Below are positions 54,608 to 63,413 of a DNA stretch of 64,000 nt, piece by piece (positions within the stretch are counted from its first letter, which is position 1; every line of letters begins with the position of its first letter). A model generated the notes under the pieces. It saw nothing but the letters and a program-made list of their open reading frames with translations. It did not search any database and was not told where the DNA came from. A program made the translations under genes and the position numbers. The stretch comes from Pseudomonas graminis. Its GTDB lineage: Bacteria; Pseudomonadota; Gammaproteobacteria; Pseudomonadales; Pseudomonadaceae. The stretch lies in the NCBI RefSeq assembly GCF_013201545.1, contig NZ_CP053746.1, forward strand, positions 2,569,001 through 2,633,000. The letters are read 5' to 3'.

Positions 54608-56215
54608 CTACTTCGCTTGGGTGGTAGCGAAGTTATTAGTGGTGAGAGGGCTGATGTGGTAACCCTCCACGTTGTTGCGCATTGCAGTGAACATCTTGGT
54701 GTGCGCCATGCTGATCCATGGCAGGTCCTGATTGAAGATCACCTGAGCTTGCTCGTAGAGCGAAGCGCGTTCGGCCGGGTCGGTTTTTTCCCGAGCCTGA
54801 TCGATCAACGTCTGGAACTTCTGATTACACCAGCGCGCGTAGTTTTCGCCGTTTTTGGCGGCCTCGCAACTGAGGTTCGGGGTCAGGAAGTTATCAGGGT
54901 CGCCATTGTCACCTGCCCAGCCGGCCGACACCATGTCGTGTTCGCCGTTTTTGGCACGTTTAAGCATTTCGCCCCATTCCATGACGCGTATATCTAACTT
55001 AATGCCGACTTTGGCCAGATCGGCCTGCATCATTTGTGCGCCGAGCATTGGGTTCGGGTTGGTCGGACCGCCGCCGTTGCGCGTGAACAGGGTCAGTACC
55101 GTGCCTTCAGGGACACCCGCTTCCTTGAGCAAGGCGCGGGCCTTGTCCAGATCGTGGGCAGGGTTTTTCAGCTCTTTGTTGTAACCCAGCAGCGTGTCCG
55201 GATACGGATTCACGGCGACGGTGGCGTTGCCTTTGCCGAACAGGGCGTTGACGTAGGCTTCTTTATCAAATGCGATTTCGATGGCCTTACGCACCCGCAC
55301 GTCGCTCATGTATTTGTGCGTGGTGTTCATGGCAATGTACGCGGTGGTCATCGCGTTCAGCTCATCAACCTTGAGGTTGGTGTCTTTCTTGATGCTCGGG
55401 ATGTCGTCCGGCTTCGGATACAGGGCGATCTGGCACTCGTTGGCCTTGAGCTTCTGCAGGCGCACGTTGTTATCGGTGGCGATCGCAAAGATAAGGGTGT
55501 CAGCCGGCGGCTTGCCGCGGAAGTAATCCGGGTTGGCCTTGAAGCGAACCTGAGCGTCCTTGGCGTAGCGCTGGAAGACGAACGGACCGGTGCCGATGGG
55601 CTGGCTGTTGAGGTTGTCGGTCTTGTTGGTCTTGAGCAACTGATCGGCGTATTCCGCCGAGTACACCGAAGCGAATGCCATGGCGACGTCCGCTAGGAAC
55701 GGCGCTTCGCGGCGGGTCAGGGTGAACTTGACGGTGCTGTCGTCCACTTTCTCGACGCTCTTCAGCAGCTCTTTGAAACCCATGCTTTCGAAGTACGGGT
55801 AACCGACCATCGACTGTTTGTGCCAAGGGTGGTTGGGGTCCAGTTGACGCTGGAAGCTCCAGACCACGTCATCGGCGTTCATGTCGCGGGTCGGTTTGAA
55901 GTATTCGGTGGTGTGAAACTTGACGCCCTTGCGCAGATGGAACGTGTAGGTCAGGCCGTCATCGCTGATCTCCCACGTCTCAGCCAGCGCGGGAACAATC
56001 TCGGTGGTGCCCGGCTTGAAATCCACCAGACGGTTGTAAATGGTTTCCGCCGACGCATCGGCGGTCACGGCGGTGGTGTAGAGCGCCGTGTCGAAACCTT
56101 CCGGACTGGCTTCGGTGCAGACCACCAGAGGCTTGGCCGATACGCCGACCGCAACGCTGAATACCGCCAGTGCGATCGCGCTGCGCAATGTTGCGAGTTT
56201 GAATGTCGATTTCAA
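54608..56215 (-). CDS. dppA: Dipeptide-binding protein DppA (operon-associated copy)
   Basis: 535 residues from a TTG at 56215, chosen because GGAG lies 8 bases upstream; a GTG nine bases further up and longer frames are worse spaced. The signal peptide ends near residue 28 (SAIALAVFSVAVGVSA). A family-5 solute-binding protein: VVCTEASPEGFDTALYTT, IYNRLVDFKPGTTEIVPALAETWEIS, YTFHLRKGVKFHTTEYF, and a C-terminal GWAGDNGDPDNFLTPNLSC near 455. It is the copy directly upstream of dppBCDF. It is the most diverged of the four binding proteins in the window. Confidence 0.93.
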   Translation of the reverse strand: MKSTFKLATLRSAIALAVFSVAVGVSAKPLVVCTEASPEGFDTALYTTAVTADASAETIYNRLVDFKPGTTEIVPALAETWEISDDGLTYTFHLRKGVKFHTTEYFKPTRDMNADDVVWSFQRQLDPNHPWHKQSMVGYPYFESMGFKELLKSVEKVDDSTVKFTLTRREAPFLADVAMAFASVYSAEYADQLLKTNKTDNLNSQPIGTGPFVFQRYAKDAQVRFKANPDYFRGKPPADTLIFAIATDNNVRLQKLKANECQIALYPKPDDIPSIKKDTNLKVDELNAMTTAYIAMNTTHKYMSDVRVRKAIEIAFDKEAYVNALFGKGNATVAVNPYPDTLLGYNKELKNPAHDLDKARALLKEAGVPEGTVLTLFTRNGGGPTNPNPMLGAQMMQADLAKVGIKLDIRVMEWGEMLKRAKNGEHDMVSAGWAGDNGDPDNFLTPNLSCEAAKNGENYARWCNQKFQTLIDQAREKTDPAERASLYEQAQVIFNQDLPWISMAHTKMFTAMRNNVEGYHISPLTTNNFATTQAK

Positions 56216-56312
56216 GTAACGCACTCCGCAAGTGATGAAGCCATTAGTGAGTCGGTATCGGGCCCCGAAGTTCGGTATAAACCGCACCGTGAGGCCCGAT
56301 CGATCATGCTGA

Positions 56313-57692
56313 TTACATAATGTTGAATGGAATCGTGGTCACCAGACGGAACTCGTTGATGCTGCCGTCAGCCTGATTGGCGCTCGCGCGGTGAGTGGTG
56401 TAGGTCGCACGCATGGTCGACGCCTTGAGCGGGCCAGACTGCAGGGTGTACGACGAGCCAACACCGTATTCGTAGTGAGTTTCGCCGTCCATTCGCGAGA
56501 CGTCATAGGCGGTGCCTTTGTAATGGGTACCGTCGATGTCGAAACCGCGCGCCTGATAGATGTTGAATTTCAGGCCTGGCACACCGTAGTCGGCCATGTT
56601 CAGCAGGTAGCTCAGCTGAACCGACTTCTCGTTCGGGCCGTTGAAGTCCGAGAGCAGGGAGTTGGCCAGGAAGATGGCGTTGGTGTCGTGGACGTAGTCG
56701 AAGTAGGTGTCGCCTTCGACTTCCTGGTACGCGACGCTGAAACTGTGCGCCTTGTGAGTGGCGGTCAACGACAGGCTGTAGGTGTCGTTGTCGATTTCGC
56801 CCATCTTCTTCTGACCGGAATCCTTGGTCTTGTAGTAGTTCAGGTTGGTGCTCAAGCCCAGTACATCGGGGTCACCCAGTTCGTGGGTGAAGGCGAAGTA
56901 GTACTGATGCCAGAAGTCTTCGACATTGGAGGCGTAGAAGCTGGTGGTCAGGCTCTTGAACGGTTTGTAATCCACGCCTGCCATGTCAACGCGGTCGGCG
57001 GTGGCGGTGTTGTTGGTGTACTCGGAGCGGAACTTGGTCAGGCTCTGCTCGGTACGTGGCGACACGCGGTCGAAGCTGCCGGCCTGGATCGAGATGTTGT
57101 TGAACTCTTCGCTCAGGATGCTCACACCTTCGAAGCTCGAAGGAAGTGCGCGGTTGCCGATGTAGGCCAGCACCGGGGTGTTCATCGACTGACGGCCGGC
57201 GGTCAGGGTCGTGTTGGAAACGCGCGCCTTGATGTTGGCCAGGCCCATCTTGCTCCACTGCCCGACAGGGTCGCCGTTGTTCTCGGTCAGCGTACGGTTG
57301 GCGCCGCCCATCAGGTCGTCTTTGTCACGGTCCAGCGCAACGGCGTTGTAGACCGCCATTTGTGTGGCAAAACCGACAGTGCCCTGGGTGAAGCCCGAGC
57401 TGTAGTCAACGATGGTGCCCTGAACCCAGTTGATCCGGCGCGGGTCGCTGTCGACCACAACGCCGTTCTCTTTGCGGGTGAACTCGCCGCCACGGCGCAA
57501 CAGTTCGTTGGCGTACCAGTTCTTGGTCGAACCGGTCAGCTTCGAGTCTTCCAGGAAGCCCTTGGCTTCGCCCTGGAGGTTGCTGGTGGCCAATGTGGTC
57601 GGAACGAATTCCTGACTGGTCGGCTCTGCCTGGGCCGCGACGCTGATGGCGAGTACGGATAAGGCGAATACAGCAGTGCTGGCTTTTTTCAC
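56313..57692 (-). CDS. OprD-family outer-membrane porin, OpdP-like
   Basis: 459 residues with a signal peptide ending near residue 22 (VFALSVLAISVAAQA) and the OprD N-terminus FLEDSKLTGSTKNWYANEL. An 18-strand barrel is expected: RRINWVQGTIVDYSSGFTQGTVGF, GRQSMNTPVLAYIGNRALPSSFEGVSI, then strands to a C-terminal FNIM. It lies between two dipeptide-binding-protein genes, the place of the glycine-glutamate porin OpdP in the P. aeruginosa dpp locus as I recall it. It therefore probably lets dipeptides across the outer membrane. The last residue is Met rather than the usual Phe. Confidence 0.9.
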   Translation of the reverse strand: MKKASTAVFALSVLAISVAAQAEPTSQEFVPTTLATSNLQGEAKGFLEDSKLTGSTKNWYANELLRRGGEFTRKENGVVVDSDPRRINWVQGTIVDYSSGFTQGTVGFATQMAVYNAVALDRDKDDLMGGANRTLTENNGDPVGQWSKMGLANIKARVSNTTLTAGRQSMNTPVLAYIGNRALPSSFEGVSILSEEFNNISIQAGSFDRVSPRTEQSLTKFRSEYTNNTATADRVDMAGVDYKPFKSLTTSFYASNVEDFWHQYYFAFTHELGDPDVLGLSTNLNYYKTKDSGQKKMGEIDNDTYSLSLTATHKAHSFSVAYQEVEGDTYFDYVHDTNAIFLANSLLSDFNGPNEKSVQLSYLLNMADYGVPGLKFNIYQARGFDIDGTHYKGTAYDVSRMDGETHYEYGVGSSYTLQSGPLKASTMRATYTTHRASANQADGSINEFRLVTTIPFNIM

Positions 57693-57848
57693 GTTTTGAA
57701 GCTCCCGATTGCTGCTTTTTTAGAGGCGGGCTTTTTATGGTGTAGCCCGCTCGATGGTGCGGCCCTATGGGCCAGTTTCTTGCCTATCCGGCTAAACGCG
57801 GATAAAGCAATGCCAAAGGGCGTGGTTGCGCCCCAGGCAAGTTTTGAA

Positions 57849-59450
57849 TTATTCGGCGATGCTGACGCCCGAGAAGTTGTTGCGGTTGAACGGGCTGACC
57901 AGGAAACCTTGCACTTCCTTACGCAGCGGCTGGATCACCGTCGAGTGGGCAATCGGCGTAATGGGTACCTGTTCTTTCAGGTAATGCTGAGCCTGTTTGT
58001 ACAGCGCAATGCGCTCGTCCTTGTTCGTGTTCGAAACAGCGGCCTTGACCAGTGCGTCATATTTTTCGTCGCACCACATCGAGTAGTTATTGCCCCCGAT
58101 GGAGGCGCAGCTGTACAGCGTGCCCATCCAGTTGTCCGGGTCACCGTTGTCACCGGTCCAGCCGATCAGCGAAATGTCATGCTCGCCGTTCTTGCTGCGC
58201 TTGAGATATTCGCCCCACTCGTAACTGACGATGGTTGCCTTGATGCCCACCTTCGCCCAGTCGGCCTGAAGCATCTGGGCCATCAGCTTGGCGTTGGGGT
58301 TGTAGGGGCGCTGGACCGGCATGGCCCACAGGGTCAGTTCGGTGCCTTCCTTGACGCCGGCGGCGCGCAGCAACTCGCGGGCTTTTTCCGGGCTGTAGGG
58401 CGCGTCCTTGACCGTGTCGTCGTAAGACCACTGGGTCGGTGGCATGGAGTTCTGGGCCAGTTGCCCGGCGCCCTGGTACACCGCCTCGATGATCGCTTTC
58501 TTATCCACCGCCATGTCCAGCGCCTGACGAACCTGCAAGTTGTCCAGCGGGGCGTGGCGCACGTTGTAGGTGATGTAACCGAGATTGAAGCCGGGCTTTT
58601 TGATGACCTGCAGGTCCTTATCCGCCTCGATCGACGCGACATCAGCCGGACGCGGATTAAGCGTCACCTGGCACTCGTCTTTTTTGAGTTTTTGAATGCG
58701 CACCGAAGCATCTGTATTGATGGCGAAGATCAACTGATCAATCTTGACCCGACTCGGGTCCCAGAACTGTGTGTTTCTCACATAGCGAATCTGAGAATCT
58801 TTTTGATAGCGTTGAAATACAAAAGGACCCGTGCCAATAGGCGCCTGGTTAATATCGCGGACATCGCCCGAAGCCATCAATTTGTCGGCATATTCGGCGG
58901 ACAGAATTGACGCGAAGTTCATGGAAACGTTCTGGATGAACGCCGCATCAACTTTGTTGAGTGTGAACACGACGGTCATCGGGTCGGTCTTTTCCACCGA
59001 CTTGATGTTCTTGTCCAGGCCCATGCTGGTGAAGAACGGAAACTCCGTCGGATACGCCACGCGGAACGGATGGTCCTTGTGCAGCATGCGATTGAAGGTG
59101 AACAGCACGTCGTCGGCGTTGAAATCGCGCGTGGGCGTGAAGATCTTGTTGCTGTGGAACTTGACGCCTTCACGCAGATGGAACGTATAGGTCAGGTTGT
59201 CAGGGGAGATATCCCAGCGGGTGGCGAGAGCAGGTACCACCGTGGTCTCACCGCGTGCGAACTCGGCGAGACGGTTATAGATCGGCTCAGCGGCATCATT
59301 GTCAGTGCCCGAGGTGTACTGACCGATATCAAACCCGGCCGGGCTGCCTTCCGAACAGAAGACCAGGCTTTTGCTGGCGGCCTGAACGACAGGCGTCATC
59401 GCCAAAAGGCCGGCGGCAATAAGTGATGGCACAACGATATTCGTACGCAT
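57849..59450 (-). CDS. DppA-family dipeptide-binding protein
   Basis: 533 residues from the ATG at 59450, with AAGGA before it; longer in-frame starts add 57 non-signal residues. The signal peptide ends near residue 26 (AAGLLAMTPVVQA). Family-5 segments: LVFCSEGSPAGFDIGQYTSGTDND, YTFHLREGVKFHSNKIF, GTGPFVFQRYQKDSQIRYV, and IGWTGDNGDPDNWMGTLYSC near 450. It shares most blocks with the proteins at 59791 and 61703. It lies next to the porin gene; a distinct peptide preference is likely but cannot be read from sequence. Confidence 0.92.
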   Translation of the reverse strand: MRTNIVVPSLIAAGLLAMTPVVQAASKSLVFCSEGSPAGFDIGQYTSGTDNDAAEPIYNRLAEFARGETTVVPALATRWDISPDNLTYTFHLREGVKFHSNKIFTPTRDFNADDVLFTFNRMLHKDHPFRVAYPTEFPFFTSMGLDKNIKSVEKTDPMTVVFTLNKVDAAFIQNVSMNFASILSAEYADKLMASGDVRDINQAPIGTGPFVFQRYQKDSQIRYVRNTQFWDPSRVKIDQLIFAINTDASVRIQKLKKDECQVTLNPRPADVASIEADKDLQVIKKPGFNLGYITYNVRHAPLDNLQVRQALDMAVDKKAIIEAVYQGAGQLAQNSMPPTQWSYDDTVKDAPYSPEKARELLRAAGVKEGTELTLWAMPVQRPYNPNAKLMAQMLQADWAKVGIKATIVSYEWGEYLKRSKNGEHDISLIGWTGDNGDPDNWMGTLYSCASIGGNNYSMWCDEKYDALVKAAVSNTNKDERIALYKQAQHYLKEQVPITPIAHSTVIQPLRKEVQGFLVSPFNRNNFSGVSIAE

Positions 59451-59790
59451 GATATTCCTTATCGTGAGAGGCGCATTAACTGCGAATGCCTGCGCGATCC
59501 ATTGCAATCGTTTGCGCAAATGGAGAGTCAACGCCTGGAAAAAAATCCCACTGTTCAAGATAAACAACGGACCGTATGTGCGGCTTGTCAGACGGTATGT
59601 CTCTGACGCCGCACAGTCCATAGTTACGCATGCTTCAAAGTTTGTAGGAAAAGTGCTTATCGTTAGTAGGCAATAACTGTAATCCGGTCGCTACTCATCT
59701 AACGATAGGCATTTTCATTTAACACTCGTGCACATAACAACGCGGTCGCGTCGCCCTGGGGCAACGCGACCGGGTGGTCATTTAAAGATA
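59451..59790. promoter_or_regulatory. Intergenic region between two binding-protein genes
   Basis: 340 bases without a gene. A 9-bp stem CGGTCGCGT/ACGCGACCG at 59743-59772 follows the upstream gene's stop on the minus strand and could be a weak terminator. An inverted repeat GTCAGA-N9-TCTGAC lies near 59587-59607. An independent promoter for the 57849 gene is therefore likely. Confidence 0.45.
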
Positions 59791-61419
59791 TTACTTGCCG
59801 CTGACGCTGACGCCGTAAAACGAGTTCAGACCGAACGGGCTGATCTTGAAGTCCTGAACTTCCTTGCGCATCGGCTGATAAACAGTCGAGTGAGCAATTG
59901 GGGTCATAGGGACCGCGTCTTTGAGCAGGTGTTGAGCCTGCTTGTAAAGCTCGGTGCGTTTGGCCTGATCGGTGGTTTCCTTGGCCTGGTGGATCAAGGT
60001 ATCGAACGGCTTGTCACACCATTTGGCGAAGTTGTTGCCGTTGAGGGCATCACAGCCAAACAGGGTACCCAGCCAGTTGTCCGGGTCACCGTTGTCGCCG
60101 CTCCAGCCAATCAGCATTGCGCCGTTTTCGCCGGCCTTGGCGCGCTTGATGTATTCGCCCCATTCATAGGAAACGATCTTGGCGTTGATGCCGATCTTCT
60201 TCCAGTCGTTCTGGAGCATCTCGGCCATCAGCTTGGCGTTCGGGTTGTAAGGACGCTGAACCGGCATCGCCCACAGGGTAATCTCGGTGCCTTCCTTCAC
60301 GCCCGCCTGCTTGAGCAGGTCCTTGGCCTTGGCGATATCGAACGGTGCATCTTTGATGGTGGTGTCGTAGGACCATTGGGTCGGCGGCATGGCGTTGGTC
60401 GCCAGTTGGCCCGCGCCTTGATACACGGCATCGATGATGGATTTCTTGTTGACTGCCATGTCCAGCGCTTGACGCACTTTGAGGTCAGCCAGCGGGTTCG
60501 GCTTGTCTTCGCCCTTGATCTTGGGCATCACGTTGTAGGCGATGTAACCCAGGTTGAAGCCGGCCTGATCAGGCATCTTCAACGCAGGGTCGGCTTTCAG
60601 CGGAGCGAGGTCAGCCGGACGCGGGTAAGCGGTGATCTGGCATTCGCCTTTCTTCAACTTCTGCGCACGAACCGAGGCGTCGGTGGTGATGGCGAAAATC
60701 AGGTTGTCGACTTTGACGTCTTCAGGCTTCCAGTAATCCTTGTTCCCGGTGAAGCGGATGTTGGAGTCTTTCTGGTAGCTCTTGAACACGAACGGGCCAG
60801 TGCCGATCGGCTTCTGGTTGATGTCTTCCGGCTTGCCTTCTTTCAGCAGCTGGGCAGCATATTCAGCGGACTGAATGGACGCGAAGCTCATCGCCAGGTT
60901 CTGGATGAACGCAGCATCAACAGTGCCGAGGGTCATTTTGACGGTGTGGTCGTCGACCTTCTCGATCTTTTTGATGTTGGTGTCCATCGCCATGTCGGTG
61001 AAGTACGGGAATTCGGTCGGGTACGCCTTACGGAACGGGTCGTCCTTGTTGATCATGCGGTTGAACGTGAACAGCACGTCATCGGCATTGAAGGTACGCG
61101 TCGGTTTGAAGTACGGCGTGGTATGGAATTTCACACCTTCACGCAGGTGGAAGGTGTAGGTCAGGCCGTCCGGGGCAACGTCCCAGCTGGTGGCCAGGCC
61201 TGGAATGACAGCGGTGCCGCCACGTTCGAACTGGCTCAAACGGTTGAAAACGGTCTCGGCCGAAGCATCGAAGTCGGTACCGGTGGTGTATTGACCTGGA
61301 TCGAAACCAGCAGGGCTGCCTTCGGAGCAGAACACCAGATTCGATGCTGCATGGGCGAAGGGAGCGCTGGCGATCAAACCTGCGCCGAGAAGAAACGGAA
61401 TGACCGCTTTTTTGAGCAT
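59791..61419 (-). CDS. DppA-family dipeptide-binding protein
   Basis: 542 residues from the ATG at 61419, with GAGG 5 bases upstream; the frame opens 84 codons earlier but that part has no signal peptide. The signal ends near residue 25 (LGAGLIASAPFAHA). Segments: LVFCSEGSPAGFDPGQYTTGTDFDASAETVFNRL, YTFHLREGVKFHTTPYF, IGTGPFVFKSYQKDSNIRFT, IGWSGDNGDPDNWLGTLFGC. Very similar to its neighbours at 57849 and 61703, consistent with tandem duplication. It is presumably a binding protein sharing the DppBCDF channel. Confidence 0.92.
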   Translation of the reverse strand: MLKKAVIPFLLGAGLIASAPFAHAASNLVFCSEGSPAGFDPGQYTTGTDFDASAETVFNRLSQFERGGTAVIPGLATSWDVAPDGLTYTFHLREGVKFHTTPYFKPTRTFNADDVLFTFNRMINKDDPFRKAYPTEFPYFTDMAMDTNIKKIEKVDDHTVKMTLGTVDAAFIQNLAMSFASIQSAEYAAQLLKEGKPEDINQKPIGTGPFVFKSYQKDSNIRFTGNKDYWKPEDVKVDNLIFAITTDASVRAQKLKKGECQITAYPRPADLAPLKADPALKMPDQAGFNLGYIAYNVMPKIKGEDKPNPLADLKVRQALDMAVNKKSIIDAVYQGAGQLATNAMPPTQWSYDTTIKDAPFDIAKAKDLLKQAGVKEGTEITLWAMPVQRPYNPNAKLMAEMLQNDWKKIGINAKIVSYEWGEYIKRAKAGENGAMLIGWSGDNGDPDNWLGTLFGCDALNGNNFAKWCDKPFDTLIHQAKETTDQAKRTELYKQAQHLLKDAVPMTPIAHSTVYQPMRKEVQDFKISPFGLNSFYGVSVSGK

Positions 61420-61702
61420 GGTGGCCTCAGTTGTTGTCATTTTTTGATTGAGGGTACGGCCTTTTGAGCCGGTCCCACGGATACTTATGCAGGCGCCATA
61501 CCCAAAGCAAGATGTTGGCGCCAGCAAGGTGTCAAACAGTGGCACGAACGTACACGAATGTCGCATAAGTGTAATTTCTGACGCTGTTGAACGTTTGCGT
61601 GTCGCATATCGATATCTTTGTAGCACCAAAAGGGTGCATCGCAACGTGGCGATTGCACCCGCTTCGGTCATCGAGTGTTACTTCGCTGTTGGTTTCAGCG
61701 AG

Positions 61703-63301
61703 TTACTTGGCCAGGCTTACACCGTAGAAAGGCGTCAGGCCAAACGGGCTGAGTTTGAAGTCCTGAACCTCTTTACGCATCGGCTGAAAGACCTTGGAAT
61801 TGGCGATCGGGGTGATCGGCACGTCGTTTTTCAGAATGTTCTGCGCTTGCTGGTACAGCTTGATGCGCTCATCGCGGTTGCTGGTCAGCTTGGCCTGGGT
61901 GACCAGTTTGTCGTAGCTGGGGTTGCACCATTTCGCGTAGTTGCTGCCCTTCACCGCGCCACAGCTGTACAGCACGCCGAGCCAGTTGTCAGGGTCACCA
62001 TTGTCACCGGTCCACCCGTAGATCATCACGTCGTGCTCGCCGGCCTTGGCGCGCTTGATGTACTCGCCCCATTCATAGCTGACGATGTTGGCCTTGATAC
62101 CAATCTTCGCCCAGTCCGACTGGATCATCTGCGCCGACATGCGTGCGTTGGGGTTGGACGCGCGCTGCACGGTCATCGCCCACAGGTTGATCTGCGTGCC
62201 TGGCGCAACGCCGGCCTCCTTGAGCAACTGCTTGGCTTTTGCCGGATCGTGGGGCGCGTCCTTGATGTTCGGATCAAAGCTCCATTGCGCAGGCGGCAGA
62301 GCGTTCTGTGCCAGCTGACCGGCGCCCTGGTAAACCGCCTTGATGATGGCCGGCTTGTCGATGGCCATGTCCAGCGCCTGACGCACCTTCAGTTGATCCA
62401 GCGGCGGATGGGTCACGTTATACGCAAGAAAGCCCAGGTTGAAACCGGCCTGGCTCAGCACCTTGAGGTTCGGGTCCTTCTGCGCTTCTTCGATGTCCTG
62501 TGGGCGCGGATACCCACTGATCTGGCACTCGCCGGTCTTCAGCTTCTGCAGGCGGGTGGCGGCGTCGGTGTTGATCGAGAAGATCAGGTTGTCGAGCTTC
62601 ACGTCCTCCGGCTTCCAGTATTCCGTGTTGCCGACGTAACGGATCTGCGCGTCTTTCTGATAACGCTTGAACACAAACGGCCCTGTACCGATCGGTTTCA
62701 GGTTGATGTCGCCTGCCTTGCCTTGCTTGATCAATTGGGCGGCGTATTCAGCCGACTGAATCGAGGCGAAGCTCATCGCCAGGTTCTGGATGAATGCCGC
62801 GTCGATGTTATTCAGCTGGAAGCGGACGGTTTGATCGTCGACCTTTTCGACCTGCTTGATGGTGGCGTTCATGCCCATGTCGGTGAAGTACGGCGACTCC
62901 GACGGGTACGCCTTTCGGAACGGGTCGTCCGGGTTCAGCAGACGATTGAAAGTGAACAGCACGTCATCGGCGTTGAAGTCGCGGGTCGGTTTGAAATAGT
63001 CCGTGGTGTGGAATTTCACGCCAGGCCGCAAGTGAAAGGTGTAGCTCAAGCCGTCTTCGGACACGTCCCATTTAGTTGCCAGGCCCGGCTCGACATCGGT
63101 GCCGCCGCGCTTGAACTGGGTCAGGCGATTGAAGACTGTTTCCGCTGACGCATCGAACTCGGTGCCGCTGGTGTACTGACTGGGATCGAAGCCGGCAGGG
63201 CTGGCTTCCGAGCAATAGACAAGGGTGCTGGCCGCCTGCACCGAGGGAACGCACAGCGCCATTGCGGCTGCCAGGAGCAGGGGTTTGAAGGTTGTGTCCA
63301 T
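61703..63301 (-). CDS. DppA-family dipeptide-binding protein
   Basis: 532 residues from the ATG at 63301, with GAGG 5 bases upstream. The signal peptide ends near residue 23 (LLAAAMALCVPSVQA). Segments: LVYCSEASPAGFDPSQYTSGTEFDASAETVFNRL, FHLRPGVKFHTTDYF, GTGPFVFKRYQKDAQIRYV, YGWTGDNGDPDNWLGVLYSC. It is the farthest from dppBCDF and the first in transcription order of the four binding proteins visible. The 283-base gap to the next gene suggests separate or processed transcripts. Confidence 0.92.
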   Translation of the reverse strand: MDTTFKPLLLAAAMALCVPSVQAASTLVYCSEASPAGFDPSQYTSGTEFDASAETVFNRLTQFKRGGTDVEPGLATKWDVSEDGLSYTFHLRPGVKFHTTDYFKPTRDFNADDVLFTFNRLLNPDDPFRKAYPSESPYFTDMGMNATIKQVEKVDDQTVRFQLNNIDAAFIQNLAMSFASIQSAEYAAQLIKQGKAGDINLKPIGTGPFVFKRYQKDAQIRYVGNTEYWKPEDVKLDNLIFSINTDAATRLQKLKTGECQISGYPRPQDIEEAQKDPNLKVLSQAGFNLGFLAYNVTHPPLDQLKVRQALDMAIDKPAIIKAVYQGAGQLAQNALPPAQWSFDPNIKDAPHDPAKAKQLLKEAGVAPGTQINLWAMTVQRASNPNARMSAQMIQSDWAKIGIKANIVSYEWGEYIKRAKAGEHDVMIYGWTGDNGDPDNWLGVLYSCGAVKGSNYAKWCNPSYDKLVTQAKLTSNRDERIKLYQQAQNILKNDVPITPIANSKVFQPMRKEVQDFKLSPFGLTPFYGVSLAK

Positions 63302-63413
63302 GTGAACCTCATTAAGTGCGGCACTCATGCCTGAATTCATCGACGGGATGATAGACCGCCAAGAATGCCGCACGGCTCACTCGGGCAACAAGCCAGGTAA
63401 ATTCATAAGCTTA

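Noticed and set aside
59728..63148. Long open frames on the plus strand opposite the dipeptide-binding-protein genes (over 500 codons each)
   Set aside because: They mirror three similar, well-supported minus-strand genes codon for codon, lack family motifs and ribosome sites, and arise from GC-rich third positions.
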